Assembly (NCBI GenBank): GCA_001051155.2
Contig: JYIP02000003.1
Location: 124,001 to 188,000, forward strand
Source: Chrysoporthe austroafricana
Lineage: Eukaryota > Ascomycota > Sordariomycetes > Diaporthales > Cryphonectriaceae
Length of the DNA: 64,000 bases
Direction: 5' to 3'
Shown here piece by piece: positions 26,885 to 40,400 of the stretch. The translations under genes were made by a program, and so were the position numbers. The notes beneath the pieces were generated by a model. That model was not told where the DNA came from and did not search any database. It saw only the letters and a list, made by a program, of their open reading frames with translations. Numbering within the stretch: the first letter of the stretch is position 1; each line of letters opens with the position of its first letter.

Positions 26885-27388
26885 ATACGTCTCTATTCTT
26901 ATTATAATCGCTTAAAGTTAGAGATTTGCGCGGTATTTAAGCAAGACTCGTCCTGCTATTTCAAATATATTTAGTACAATTAAGCGAGCTGCGATATTTT
27001 AGAGCCGATTAATGCTACAGAACTCTCATTTGCATTTAACCAGTTTCAGAGATTAGAAGATAAGATCGAAAGTTTGGAAGACAAATTGATACGGCTGCGG
27101 AAATAGAAACGGATATAGCGAGAACGAATGGCTAAGGCGTTTTGTCGTAGCTTGTCTAATTTCGAAGAGTTAGAGAAATTAGAAGCCGAAAAGGCGGAAG
27201 AAGAATATCGCAAGGCCGAAACGGAGCATTGCATTCCAGAAGCCTTAGTTCCTAAAAGTCTTCTTCCCGAAGTTTTTGACCTAGATACGGTTTTGCAATA
27301 ATTTAATCCTAATATTAACTGGTTTGCTATCGATCTGACTATAAGGCATGAAGCTATATTAAGTCTTTCTGGTTTTTCTTCCGGCTAG
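26885..27388 (+). pseudogene. D copy of antisense Zn(II)2Cys6-like gene
   Basis: The start codon position equivalent to Q's ATG is ATA here (26885). Residues at the six zinc-ligand positions are Y, Y, C, Y, Y, C, in the C-x2-C-x7-C-x9-C-x2-C-x7-C frame. Then comes a long stretch with only one stop: ELSFAFNQFQRLEDKIESL, a basic run, ANCE-like helices (NFEELEKLEAEKAEEE) and the shared ALVPKSLLPEVFDLDTVLQ ending. The helical part looks capable of forming a coiled coil. The opposite-strand open stretch at 27046-27234 is a shadow of this frame. Dead through the lost start and stops. Confidence 0.7.
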
Positions 27389-27449
27389 CTAGTTAGTTAT
27401 CTTTTCTAGTAATTTCTGAATGCTTATTGTGCGTTATTAAAGTTGCTAA

Positions 27450-30400
27450 CTAGTTCTTAGCTGTTTTCGTTTGAATAATATCTTTTCCATTTAATTAAGT
27501 ATTCCTTATACTAAATTGGTTTTCGATAATAGAGAATTCGCTCGATTTCGTATTTTGGTTTATTGGTTCTAATTTGTATAGATTTATCTGTTATTGCTAT
27601 TTTGGATACTAGTTTAAGGAATGAAAGATGAAATATCGGGTAGATTTTCATTCTATAAAGTAATATAAATTTAAAATTAATATCCGAGATTTTCTTTAAG
27701 ATTTTGAATAGTCTTAGTTTCTTATAGTTTAGCGAGTAAAAGGGTTTTATCGTTTTGATATATTCTTTTTGTCGAATAAAGTAAACTTTATCCCTTTTCT
27801 ATAGAATTAGTCTTTTAATCTTTTTGGAATTAGCGTATTTCGTTATTCTTTCTTATACAAATTTCAGTTCTTTCTGAAATTCTTTTTAAACCTTTTTAAT
27901 TCTTTTAATTCGTTTTCCTACTATTTTTGCATTTGCTCCTAGCAATTCGTTATAATAAGCTATCGGGTTATAGTTATAGAATACGTAAAATAGTAATTTC
28001 TTTATCGTGCTTATATTTGCATTATTATATGCAAATTATATTAATAGCAATAGGTTAACCCAGTTATCCTATTTATAATTTATATAATGCTATAAATATT
28101 ATTTGATAATTTAATTTATTTATTCCGTTTGCCCGTCTATTTATAAGTAAAATGCAATAAATATTTTCTATTATATTCCAAGTAATTTTATAAGTAAAGT
28201 CCAGAAATTTGATATGAATTTCCGGTTTTTGTTAGAAATAATCTTTTTAAGCATGCTATAATTGGCTATAACCGTTCTAAAGAATATATATGCAAAGTCT
28301 TCCGCTATATTGCTTTCCTTATAAAAAAAGAAATAAGCATATTTGCTTAATTTGCAAACTATTATTAGAATGCTATCGTATTGCATTTTAATTAAAAGTT
28401 CTCGTAAGAAGGATAGCTTAATAATGAAATCCTAGCTAATAGATTGCCAAACCGTTTCTGGAATAAGAAATAATTAGAGCAATTTATAAGGCTTATAATA
28501 TTCAATCTTATTCTTCTTGCAGCTATTGCATTCTCGTAAGATATTCTCAATTCTTTTCTTAAAGCCTAATAGATTCTAGTATTTCTTAATTCTTTCGTAT
28601 ATAGCTCTAATTCCTTAATGGCCGTATGCGAATGCGCTATATATATTTTTAATATATTCGTTCTATTCTTTCGTTATTATATTTTCTAATTTCTTTTTAT
28701 TACTAAATATTCTAATAATTGTATTAAGTTTTCTGGCTTTATTTATAAAATTGCCATTTCTATTTTATCGAAAGATATTTTGTAATTCTCTTGGCTTTAT
28801 ATCTTAGTAATCTGATCGCTTGCTGAATATATTTGCTTTACCGTTTTCCGATCTTTTGCAATAAATAATTTTTAGGTTGAATTGTAAAAGGAATTCCGCT
28901 TATCTAACTTGTTATTTATTCAAGACTTTTATTATTATAAATTTTATTAGGTTTTTATAGTCGGAATGCATTATAATTTAGTATTTTGTTCCGATCAAGT
29001 AATACTGCCATTTTTCGAACGCTTTTACGATTGCTATTAATTCTTTATCCGGAATACTGTAATTGAATTCTAGGCCGTTCAGTTTTTTCGAGAAGTTGCT
29101 TACGATCCTAAAGCGTCCTTGATTATTTCGTTAACCAAATTGTCCTTTTAATGCGTAATTTGATATATCGATTTCGACTTCAAATAGTTTATTTGAATTT
29201 GCTTTGTAAAGTATCGGTTCTGATATAACTTATTTCTTAATTTTATCGAATGCTTTTTATATTTCTTATATCCATTTGAATTTTTGGTTTTTTTTCGTAA
29301 AATCCGTAAGCGGGCGTATAATTCGGCTGTAATCCCGAATAAACTGCCGGTAAAAGTTAATATAACCAAAAAATGCTTTAATTTCTTTTATCTTTTCTAA
29401 TGTAAGCCATTCTTTTATTGCTTGGACTTTATTTTTTTATATGCTAATCTTGCTTAATTCTATTATATAACCGAAATAATTAATCTTTTGCTAGTAGAAA
29501 TAATATTTGCTTAATTCTATTAAGAACTTATTATTTTGCAGAATCTAAAATACTTGCTATATATATTATCTGTAAAATTCAAAGTCTTTTGAATAAATAA
29601 GGATATTATTAAAGTAAACGATAATAGTAATATTTAAGTATTTGCAAAAGATATCGTTAATTATTTCTTGGAAAGATATAAGCGCGTTAATTAGTTCAAA
29701 AGGTAAGATTATATATTCGAAATATTCGTAACGAGTTCTAAATGCTATTTTCCAAATATTGTCTTCTTTGATTTGGATATAGTAATATCCTTCTTTGAGA
29801 TCGAGCATAATAAACCAATTTGCTCTAATTAATCGGTCTCGCATTTCTTTTATTAGAAGTAAAGGATAGCGGTTTTTTATTATAATATTATTAAGCTGCT
29901 TATAATCTATATAAAGTCGTAGCTTACTATTTTTCTTTAGTACGAATAGGATTGAATATTTTGCGGGCGATCGTAATTTCCGTATATAGCCTTTTTTCAG
30001 ATTTTCGTTAATATATTCTTTAAGTGCTTCGAGCTTTGCTTGGTTAAGCTTATAAATAGGGTAATTCTTTGATTTCGTCCTTTCTTTCAGTAAGATCTTA
30101 TAGTTAAAAGGGCCGTATTTTAGCAAACCGGTATCGAATTTCCTTTGCTATAGTTTCTTGAACTCGTAATATTCTTTTAGTATATTCTTGAGTTTTAATA
30201 ATAGTCCTTCCTCGTCTTCTAAGATTTGGAAGAACAAAAGGTACCGTTAAGTATATTTTATTTCGCTCGTTTCTTGCTGCTATTTTCGGGATTTAATTTC
30301 TAATAGTCTTGGGTGCCTATCGTATGCTAGCCCGAATCCTTCCCTATAATTCCTCCGTATTTGCTATTTCGGAAGCCGTATTTCCTTATAGTTCCATAGT

Positions 30401-32135
30401 CCATATAGCTTTATAACGCTTTATACTGGATCAGTTTTCTGTTAATTGCTAATCGCTTGAATTCTTAATTCGTTCCCAATTTGTATTTATAAGTTCGGGG
30501 TATTCGTAACCTTTCTTCCTATCTTAATAAGTTCTTTTGCCTCGAAAGTATATCTAAGCCTATTTGAGCGCATATTCCCGATACTATCCTTAATAATTAA
30601 ATCTTTCCTTTTTTCGTTAATTGCGACCCTTTTAGTAAGTACGGCTTATTCCTATAAAATCTAGCTAGTAGTCCAATCGATATAAGAATTATACTTTTTA
30701 AGCCAAAGTATTCTTAAGATCAATTTATGCTATATTGTATTTGTAATATCGAAAATAGTTTTTATTATAAGGCTTTAAATCGAAATAAATAAGTAATCAG
30801 TTTCTATATCGATTATATTAAGGTTATATGCAACCGCTTTTCCTTTTACAGTATTGAATTTATAGGGATTTTTCTTTTGCGTCCAGGGAATTCGTTCCTT
30901 ATTAATAACTTCTAGCAAGATAAAATTTCCTTATGCGCTACTATCCAAAAGTACGCCATATCGCTACCCGTTAATATATGCGTCTAGTATAATATGCTTC
31001 TCGTTTTCTTTTATAATTGCGTATAGGGACCTCGTAATCCTAATCGGCTATTATCCCGTTATAAGCAATCCTTCCCTTTTGGGGTATTCTGGGCTTCTTT
31101 CGCTGCTTGCTTTGCTAGCCTTCGTATTTAGCTTTGGCCGTATTGCCTTGCCTTTTCGGCTTTCTGCAATCGGTACTATTCTTTAACCTTATTTTATATA
31201 TGGATAGAGCATGCTATAATATAGCATTGCTCTTATATTATTTTCCTTTGAATGCATTTCTATAGATAATTGTCAAGTAATCTTATATAAGCATTATTGT
31301 TTTCGATATATAAAATCTTTCTGTATCTTTTTCGGGATTCCGTAATAAGTTGGATTAATTAGTCCTATTCCCTGATTAAAAACCAATTATATTTGACTTT
31401 CTCGTTAAAATATATTTGGCAGTTATAATAAATATAATATAACCAGGCGAGTTCGTAATAACGAGGGTATAAATAACTAATCTTTTTATTTTTTTAAAGT
31501 TTGTATTTACTATTCTGGAATGGGATGCTTTGAAAGAGTTCCTATAATATAAGCTTATAAATGAAATATTTAATTTTCGTATATTTAATTATCTAGCTAT
31601 TATACTTTTGCTATAATTGATTCGTACTTAGGATGCTATATTCTTCCGATTCTTCTGCAAGTATAAGGGTTAGTAGATTATCTGGTTGCCGGTCTTGCAA
31701 TATTGAAATGCTCGGTATTGGTTCTATTATATCCTGAATTCCGAATTCTTCTTCTATTATTGCTTCCTATTGTTATTCGAAATAGTAATCCAGGGGAAAC
31801 CTTCCCAAATCTTCTTTCCTAATATCGAAAGGGTTGCTCGAGCAGTCGGAATTGCTGCTATTTATAGCCGTATTGTAAATCGGGCTTTTTTTTCTTATAG
31901 CGAGTTGCTTTTATCCTTTAAGCTTGCATAAGAACTATCTTAAACCTTCTTTTGCCGAGAAATGCAATAAGCAATAGTTTTAGTAACAAGCTATCCAGCT
32001 TATACTGCTATAATCAGGGTTTACTGCTTGCTCTAGTAGAATATTATTATTCAGCTAATTGGGTTCTTATTATTAAGCGATATTAACTTATCTTTCTAAA
32101 ACCGGTTTCCATTCTTGCTTTCTCTTTTCTTAATA
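27450..32135 (-). pseudogene. D pol (protease, RT, RNase H, integrase, chromodomain)
   Basis: Minus-strand Gypsy pol. The protease active site, near 30945-30975, reads LLDSSA. The reverse transcriptase frame 29566-30126 is open for 186 codons, with PAKYSILFVLKK, LRLYIDYKQLN, motif A LDLKEGYYYIQI, motif B RTRYEYFEYIILPFELINA and motif C IVYFNNILIYS, where the YFDD catalytic pair is now YFNN, so it would be inactive. RNase H is near 28930, the integrase core is 28171-28386 (DSILIIVCKLSKYAYF) and the chromodomain is at about 27460-27600. Order and length are normal for a chromovirus-like element. Confidence 0.9.
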
Positions 32136-33100
32136 GCAATTTTGTACAATATAGCCTTTTTTGCTGCAATTGTAATAAATAACCCTTTTGCATTATTCCC
32201 ATATAAAGATATTTAGTTTTATAAGTCTAGCATATATAATACTTAAATAAGCTATATTATTTCGGGTTTTCTATTAGAATTTGCGTTTCTCTATATTGGG
32301 TTAGTATTTTAAGGCGCTATTATAATTCTTCTATTATTACTATCGCCGCTTATAGAGTCGGTTATCGATACGGACTGCTTTATTAATATATTTACTGAGT
32401 TTTTCGGGTTAGTTTTCCTTATAAAGTTCGTCCTTGACTTCTTCTTTAAATCCCGCATAGTAAGCATTTATAAAGGGTTCGTCCTTATAATCCAAATAGG
32501 CAATAATTTGCCGGAATTTGGCCGTATAGTTTATAGCTAAGCCGGTCTGCTATAACGCTTCCAGCTATCGTATTGCAATATATCGTTCGTCCGGGTTTCC
32601 GAAAGGCTTTATAAATGCTAATTCGAAATTGGCATAGCGCTAAAAGATACGCTTGGTATTTTCGAAACGGAATTCTTCGCTATTATCCAGATAGTTACGG
32701 AAAGTTGGCTCCCATTATTGAAAGGCTATCCTTTCAAAGCAACTTCTTGCGAAATCGATTTTGTTATAAGTTATCCTGAATTGGGTTCCATAATGCTTGA
32801 AATAGGCCTTAAATTGCGTCAGAAAAGCTTGAAAGTCTCTTCGAATGCCTTTATACGGCCCAGGCTTATTAAGCTTGAAAGCTTTAGCTTGCTAAAAGGC
32901 ATTAAAACGGATAACTTTATTTTTGACTTCCTTAAGCTATTAGTAAAGGGCTACGTTCTATTGCTAGAGTTATTCGTTAATAAAGGTAGTTAAGGCTTTT
33001 TCCTGAAAAGCTTAATTGCCGGAAAAAGACGGGGTCTAAAGCGCTATCGTATTCTTAATATTGCTCAAAGGGAATATATTAAACCGTTCTTGAATAAGAG
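32136..33100 (-). pseudogene. D gag with zinc knuckle
   Basis: Minus-strand gag between the 5' LTR and pol. The knuckle region is 32136-32177 (14 codons; the first Cys is TAT, the last intact). Gag core homology to P (24030-24320) lies at about 32340-32620. The plus-strand open stretch 32718-32993 is an antisense shadow of the gag N-terminal half. Confidence 0.86.
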
Positions 33101-33109
33101 TTATCAAAA

Positions 33110-33541
33110 TATTATAAACGCTGCCGCAATTCTAAGATAACTTGCAAAGTCAAAGGGTTTATGCTAATAAGAACGGTATTAAGTATAGCTTTAAATCTTG
33201 GAATAAACTCGCTAAACGTTCGCAATATTTATAAGCCTTGGTTAGCTATTAATAGTAAAGTCCGATTGATACTTAGATTGATAACTGAAGAGCTATAGTA
33301 ATTTATTTTAGTAAATATCTTATCTTTATATATCCAGCTTTCCAGTACTAAATCTACTGGATCTGTAACAGATTCCCAGATTCTGGATCTAATAGCTCTA
33401 GCGCAAATCCCCAGATCCCGCTTACCCTAACCCTGGCTTACTTAAGTTATAGGAAGGGTTTTATAGGTAAGGCTGCAAATAGAAAGCCTGTTTGCTTTCT
33501 TCTTTCCCTTATATGCTTTATTCTCTTATTGGGTTATAATA
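33110..33541 (-). repeat. 5' LTR of D (432 bp)
   Basis: TATTATAAACGCTGCCGC...TTGGGTTATAATA, followed directly by the TSD AAAGC. It contains CCCTAACCCT at 33425-33434. Confidence 0.95.
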
Positions 33542-33546
33542 AAAGC

Positions 33547-34250
33547 TAATTTAATATAGAACGTTATAAAGCTATATAGATTATAGAATTATAAAGAAAT
33601 ATCGCTCTTAAAATAGCAAATATAAAAAGATTACGAATGAAAGTTCGGGCTAATATGCAATAAATACCTGAAACTATTAGAGATTAAATTCCGAAAATAA
33701 TAATAAAAAGCAAGCGAAATAAAATACGCTTAATAATACCTTTTGTTCTTCCAAATCTCAGAAAATAAAGAAAACCTATTACTAGAATTCAAAAACGTAC
33801 CGAAAGAATATTATAAGTTCAAAAAATTATAGCAAAAGAAATTCAATACCGGCTTATTAGAGTATAATTTTTTTGATTATAAGATTTTATTGAAAAAAAG
33901 GATAAAATCGCAAAACTATTCTATTTACAAGCTCGATTAAACAAAATTCGAAACATTCAGAAAATATATTAACAAAAACTTAAAAAAAAGCTATATACGG
34001 AAATCGCAATTATTCGCAAAATATTCAATCCTATTTGTACTTAAGAAAAATAGCAAATTACGACTTTGCATAAACTATTAGCAGCTTAACGATATTACGA
34101 TTAAAAATCGTTATTCTTTACTTTTAATAAGAAAAATGCAAAATCGATTAATTGGAACAAATTAATTTACTATATTTAACCTTAAAGAAAGATATTATTA
34201 TATTCGGATTAAAGAAAATAATATTTGAAAAATAGCATTTAGGATTCGTT
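33547..34250 (+). pseudogene. P pol, middle part (protease-RT linker and RT motifs to A2 insertion)
   Basis: Continuation of P pol after D. Reverse transcriptase motifs appear at 33990-34250: SILFVLKKN, LRLCINY, then L-K-E-R-Y-Y-Y-I-R-I-K-E-N-N-I-stop-K-I-A-F-R-I-R. It is cut exactly after the RIR codons by A2, and the matching R-Y-G-H-F-E-Y resumes at 44880. Confidence 0.9.
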
Positions 34251-34458
34251 TGATAGCAAAATCTATAGATATAATAAATTCATAATAAATTTGCCTAGTA
34301 AATCTATAGTAAATCCTCTAATAAATATATAATAAATTTACTAGGTAAATGCTATACCTTTACCGGGAGGCTTATATAATGCTTTAACAAGCTTTTAGCA
34401 TAATTTACTTTTTTAGGAAAATTATACTTTATAATATATTTCAGTACGTATATTATTA
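34251..34458 (+). repeat. 5' LTR of A2 (208 bp)
   Basis: TGATAGCAAAATC...TACGTATATTATTA. It is followed by AT and TAGTAGCTACGC (34461 on; TAATAGCTACGC in A1), a candidate primer-binding site if the first bases were once TGG. Confidence 0.95.
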
Positions 34459-34504
34459 ATTAGTAGCTACGCTTTGCATGCTTTTACTGCGTAATCGGGT
34501 TTCG

Positions 34505-34665
34505 ATTATCGGCTTTATAAAGTAACGGCTCTTATAGGAATATTGGTCTTATAAGATAATAGCTTCTATAAAAATATCGGCTTTGTAAAGTATCGGCTTT
34601 TATAAGAATATCGGTTTTATAAGATATTGGCCTTTGTAAAAATAGCGCTCTTGTAAGAAATATTA
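34505..34665 (+). repeat. Minisatellite leader of A2
   Basis: About nine degenerate 16-18-bp units of the type ATCGGCTTTATAAAGT or ATTGGTCTTATAAGAT. Each has a short palindrome around TATA and sits between the 5' LTR and gag. The same array occurs in A1. Confidence 0.82.
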
Positions 34666-34740
34666 TAATTATTTATTAATAATTTATTGCTAATTTATTA
34701 TAGCAATTACTAGCAATAACGTTTTATTATTACGGCTTAT

Positions 34741-37420
34741 CGATTATATCGAAATTAAGTATCCCGCCCAAGTATATAAGTTTATACAAGCTTTAAACGA
34801 CTTTAAGAAAAAGGATTGGGTTATATCGGATATTAAGAATTTTCTCGAAATCGCATATGCTTTTATCGATTGGAAACTTTTGGCCGATCGATACGAAAAA
34901 GCGAAACAAAACCCTAAGGAAGCCAATATACTTTTGCAAAAAGCAAAGGCATAAGTAATTAAGCAAGGATAGCCTTTACTGCTTAAATATTAAACTTAAG
35001 AGAGAAGAAAGTCGAATTTCGATAAGAATCTATCTTAGTAAATAAGAAAGAATAATATATTCTGGAAAGATTTTTCCAAATATCGCAAACTTTAATGGCT
35101 TGCCGAAGCGATAACGGAAAAAGAGCGATAATAAATACTTATAGAAATGAACGAAAGCAAGGATATTTTTCGATTTAATAATCCGGAAAATTCGTTAAAA
35201 AAATTAGTTTAGCAATAATTTATCGAAAATCGAAAGCATTATATGCTTAAATATATTAATACTAATAGCGGAATCAAATATATTTATTTATTATAATATT
35301 CGACTGAAAACCCAGATTCTAAATTTATCGATAAATCCGGGAATTTTTCAATTATAGTAAGAAAAACAAATAAAAGCAAGAGAAAATAACCAATTCCAGA
35401 AAATAAGCATACCTTTTCCCTTTTAACGGGAGCTTAAAATCGGAATATTTCTAGATAAAATTCCATTATAGCTATTCCGGCTAACTTTATAAATTTTATA
35501 GCAGAAAGTATATTAATGCCCTAATCGGGTTTATCGGGTTATTTGCAGCTTTTCGGAAAAGAAAATTATACGGAAAAAAGACTAAATAAAGGAAAATCGG
35601 ATAGTTTTACTATTATCTTTCAGAAATACCCGATTCTTTCCTTTCTAATTACTGGCCTATTGGACTAGTTTTTATAACGATTCGAAATGAAAGCAATTTA
35701 TTAAAACGGCTTTATTTCGGAAAAAGCAATACGTATTGGGTTTAAGAAAATATTCCGATTATAATAAGCTTTTAATATATAAGCGTTTTAATTAGAACTT
35801 ATTAAGGAACCCTTTCTTATTTCGGCTGCAAAATATTACGCTAGCAATAAATATTGCTTTATTAGATTAGCATTTCTTGATATTAAAGAATGCATCCGGC
35901 AAATATTTATATTAAGGGCAAGAAATTAATTAGATTAAAGATTATTCTCGAGCCCCGAGCTAAATATTGAAATTAATTCTAATTTTCAAGAAAAATTAAT
36001 CGGTAAGCTAAATGGATTACTGGATTTATCGGATTCTAGCAATAATAAAAGCAATAGTTCTCGAAACTTATTATTCGGCTATAAGCAATTCAAGAATCCC
36101 CGAATATATCGACCTGATTTACTTAAACTTATAATATTGCCCGTTAATATTAATAAGGAATTTAAAGATACGATTATAAAGTAATTCCGACTTTACGAAA
36201 ATTAGAATAATTATATTAATTTAATAATCGTATTTATTATAAATAGCAAAATTATTATTTGGAAAGACTTTTAAGCTTTTATAAACCGATATAAAATATA
36301 TATAGCTAGAAATGCAAAATGCGTTAAATATTTCAGCTTTTATTTATTTGCTTGTTTAGCTAAAATAATATATACCTGGTTTTATTTTATATTATTCTTC
36401 CAAAAGCGTAAGGATTTTATTTTATATAAATATAAATGGAATTAATAGAAGAAGTAATTAAAAAGAGATTTTTCTATATTGCGGAAAATTGCAAAAGATT
36501 TGCTAAATGCTTAATAATATTCCAGGAAAAATATACGAAATAATCGCAATATTCTGGAATTTACTCATTATATCTATCGATTTACTAAGCTAGCCGAATA
36601 CCCAAATTCGTATTTAGCCAGAAATATTTGGAATCGGATTAATAAAGAATTAATAGCTAAATATTTTGACAGACTTAATTGAAATAAAAATACGAAAGAT
36701 TTCGAAAAATATTTCAAAGCGAAATAAGAGATATAATATATTTTCGAATTAGATTGCATAATAAGATTATCTCGTAAACCCGCGCAACCGGTACGGAAAG
36801 TTACGTAATCGGCTACCAATTTTCCCAATATTAATATTTATTTCCTAGCTAATATATTCCCAGGATGCTTTAGAGGATTTAGGCTTTAAAGACTTGAATA
36901 TTTATCCCGCTCGATAAGGATATTTAATTAGCCAAATCTATTTAAAAGCATTAAATATATCTCGGAATACGAATTCCGAAAACTCTTATTAGAATAATAG
37001 CGAAAGCTAATAGATATTCGGAACTAATTATAAGAACAGATAGCTAGATAACAAAATATCTCTAATACGGCCAGGAAGATATTAACCAATATTATAGATA
37101 ATAGTAGAAGTTCAATTTCAAAAAACCGAAACTTCTAACCGCGCTTTTACTATCGATTTGTACGAAAAGATATTAAAGGACGTTTTGTCTAATTAACCCT
37201 AATAAATTTCAATATCGATAACGGAAAATTGTAATATAATCTAAATAAAGAAAATAAGCTAGCTCGAAAAGGCTATTTCTCTATAAATAATAATCTATTT
37301 ATAGCGAATAGCGATAAATAAGATAAAAAGACTGAAAATAGCAAAAACTTATAAAGGCAAGAAAATAAGTTAGAAGAATAAGCTAATAAAAAGAATATAA
37401 TAATCGAAAACAATATTTAA
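34741..37420 (+). pseudogene. A2 gag (degraded)
   Basis: Plus-strand frame beginning near 34745 with IEIKYPAQVYKFIQALNDF, then LEIAYAFIDWKLLADRYEKA. Another clear stretch at 36560-36830 reads LAEYPNSYLARNIWNRINKE and FELDCIIRLSRKPAQPVRKV. I did not find an unambiguous CCHC knuckle. The order relative to protease and RT makes this the structural (gag) region. The minus-strand open stretches at 34744-34926 and 36574-36828 are shadows. Right limit approximate. Confidence 0.7.
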
Positions 37421-40400
37421 ATTTTTCGAGCCGAAAAAGTAAAATTATCGGTAAACGAAAGTATATTCTATATTAAGTATTTTATATAACTATCCAATTA
37501 GCTATAGAATTTTCCCAAAGTCGATATATAAAAAGGAGAAATTTTAGGATATAATATTCCTATACTTATAGTTAAGCTTTATTAAAGCAATAGCTATACG
37601 TATGCAAAAGCTGCAGCTAGAATATACCCGAATAGGCTAGATATAAAAGTTTATATCGATATAAGCGTTAGTCGTTATACTATTGCCGAGAAATTGCTAA
37701 TATAATTCTTTAAAGCGAAAATAAACTGAAATGTAAAAGCTAAGCTTAAAGGCGTAAGCCAATTATTAGCAAAAGGCTAAGCTAAATTCGATTTATATTT
37801 CTAGAATAATAAGTATAGCTATTCAGTTATATTTCGTATTCAAATAGGAATTTGGGTATTAGATCGATTAAAAGCAAGCATTTTATTAGGATAGGAATAT
37901 AATATTCTTTACGAATTGGATATTCTGAATTTAGAATCGTTTATATAATTTAATTATTTTGATAATGCTATAGCGAAAGTAGAAATATTTGCTCGAATGC
38001 TAATATAATCCCGATAAGTAAAAGCTGCAACTATTACAATAATACCGCTCAGATCTTATAAGTTAATTCCTATTAATATTAAGCAAATCCCAAAAACGTA
38101 ACCTTTTTATTTAAACCGAAACAGAAAGGGTAAATAAATTGCTTAATAGGCTATTAGATTAAAGAAGTTCTAGTAATAAATTAAGCAATAACCCTTTTAA
38201 AGATCCAGAAAAACCAATTTCTAAAAACGATCGAATTATTCCAAATAGATTATATAACTCTGCTAGCGAATTATAATAATTATTATTATATTGCGCGATA
38301 ATATTTCTTTTAATAAACTAAGGATAAATTATAGCTTTTAAGAAAGCTGAATTTAGATTAATTATTATTTATTAAGCATATTTTCTAATAAATTGCGGAA
38401 ATTATTAGAAAATAGCTAGAAAAGTATCAATTCCCGGATATAAAGATTCTCGAAATAAGAAATTATTTCGAAAATAATAATAAACTGGGAATTCGAAAGG
38501 ATAAAGCTATTAAAGAATCGGAAATTAATTTCAGTATATACGTTTGCAAGCATTTACCGGAATTTCTCTATAAAATTATAGAATTAATACGGGCATATAC
38601 TAGAATTTTCAAAAATATAAGTCCCGTTAATATGCTAATCGATTAATAAATAAAAATCGATTTGGTCGAAAAATAGCAGAATTAGAAAGTAAGATAAAAG
38701 CTATATTATTTAAATAAGAAAAACCAAGAAATAATTAATGAAACTTTGAATAAGTTATATTAGCAAAGTTAAGCTAAATAAGTTATAAATGCAATGCTAT
38801 TCGGTTAACTAATTTTTATAATTTGGAAAAATATAAATAGCTAAAAGAAAAGATATATAGTAATTGATTTATACATTTTGAATAAAATCTCAATCCTTAA
38901 TGCTTATTTTCTGCTATTATAGCAGGAAATTATTAAATAGCTAAGAAGAAAAATATATATTACAGTAATAGATATATAGCAATTTTTCTATCAATTCCTA
39001 ATATATCCAGATTATAGAAACCGATTTACTATTATTAATTATTGCGGTTAAGAAAGAATAAAAGTTTTACTTATAAGATTTCGAAATTTATTATCTTATA
39101 TCTAGCATTTTATAAATTAATTCCTATAACTATATTATAAGTTTGCTTCCGCTTTTATAAATAATATCGTTATTTATTCAATTATAAAATAAGATTACTT
39201 GCAATACTTATAAATTATCTTTTTGCTATTTTTACGCAAAAACATTTTATTAGCTAGACCCAAATCGTTTTTTAAATATCTTTCAGTCCAGATCTTAAGA
39301 TTCAAAATGGACAGATTCGGAATTTTTAATACGGAATACCGGATATAAGCTATTCGCAATCTGGAATTCCTTAAAATATTCTAGCAACTGGAAAAGTTTA
39401 TTGGATTTATAAGATACTTACGCTACTTAATTCCTAGATATAGCTATAAAGTTAATCCATTTCAGAAAAAGAAAACTAAAATGCTAAGCAAGGCTTGCTA
39501 ATCGAACTATTTATTTTTAAGCATAGGATAGCGAAATTATATTACGCAAGCTATTTTCGACTTAATACTAGACGAAATTAATAATTTTTACGATTTCAAA
39601 ATAGCTTTAGAAGTTAAGAATGCTTTGTTTTACTATATTTCAGACAAACTTCTTTTTATTTAGCTAAATGCATTTAAAGAAATAGAATTCTCAAATATTG
39701 TTTTCCAATTAGCAAACGATTATATATAGAACGGAATATTGCTAATAGCAAGCATAGCCGTATAATTAATCTTCTATTTAAGGAAAACGATTAATAAGGC
39801 AAAACGAAAGTACTGGCTTATAGAATTAGAAATAGCTTATTTAGTATAATTAATGCGAAAATTGCAAACGATAATAGAATTAAACCGAGCTAAGCCAGTT
39901 TATACTCTTACCGATTATATAATAATAGTTAGCATTATCCATTCGTTATCTATAAATATAATAAATAAGACCAAAGCAAATATATAGCTAATTCTCGTTT
40001 CGGAATACTTGAGCCAATTCGACCTGAAAGCATATTATATATCGGGAAAGTCGAATATTTTCGCAAATGCTATATTAAGATTACTATTTATTCAGAAACC
40101 TATCGATAATAAAAGCATTTTAGATAAAATATAAGAAGACGAATTTATTTAAGTTTTCAGTAAAATATTTATAAATAGCGAAATGAAAAGGCGTATTAAG
40201 AAAGAATACGAAAAATACTCTTTATAGTCTAAAATAATCGAATAACTGAAAAACCCAAATAAAATTGCTTAATTATTTTTCATATTAAATTATAATAGCT
40301 TATTATTTCTTAAGGATTATTACGAGAAATAATAACTATGCATTTCGAATAAAGTAGCATTGGATTTTATTAAAAAAGCTTATAATAGAAAATACCATTT

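Larger units (their letters stand above)
26261..33541 (-). mobile_element. Gypsy element D, full length, inserted in P pol
   Basis: 7281 bp with 432-bp LTRs at both ends (26261-26692 and 33110-33541) and a perfect TSD AAAGC (26256-26260, 33542-33546). Uninterrupted, and moderately less decayed than R, Q and P: it keeps the longest reverse transcriptase frame of the window (186 codons). Confidence 0.96.

Noticed and set aside
32718..32993. 91-codon plus-strand open frame
   Set aside because: Antisense to D gag; the equivalent region in other copies lacks the frame.
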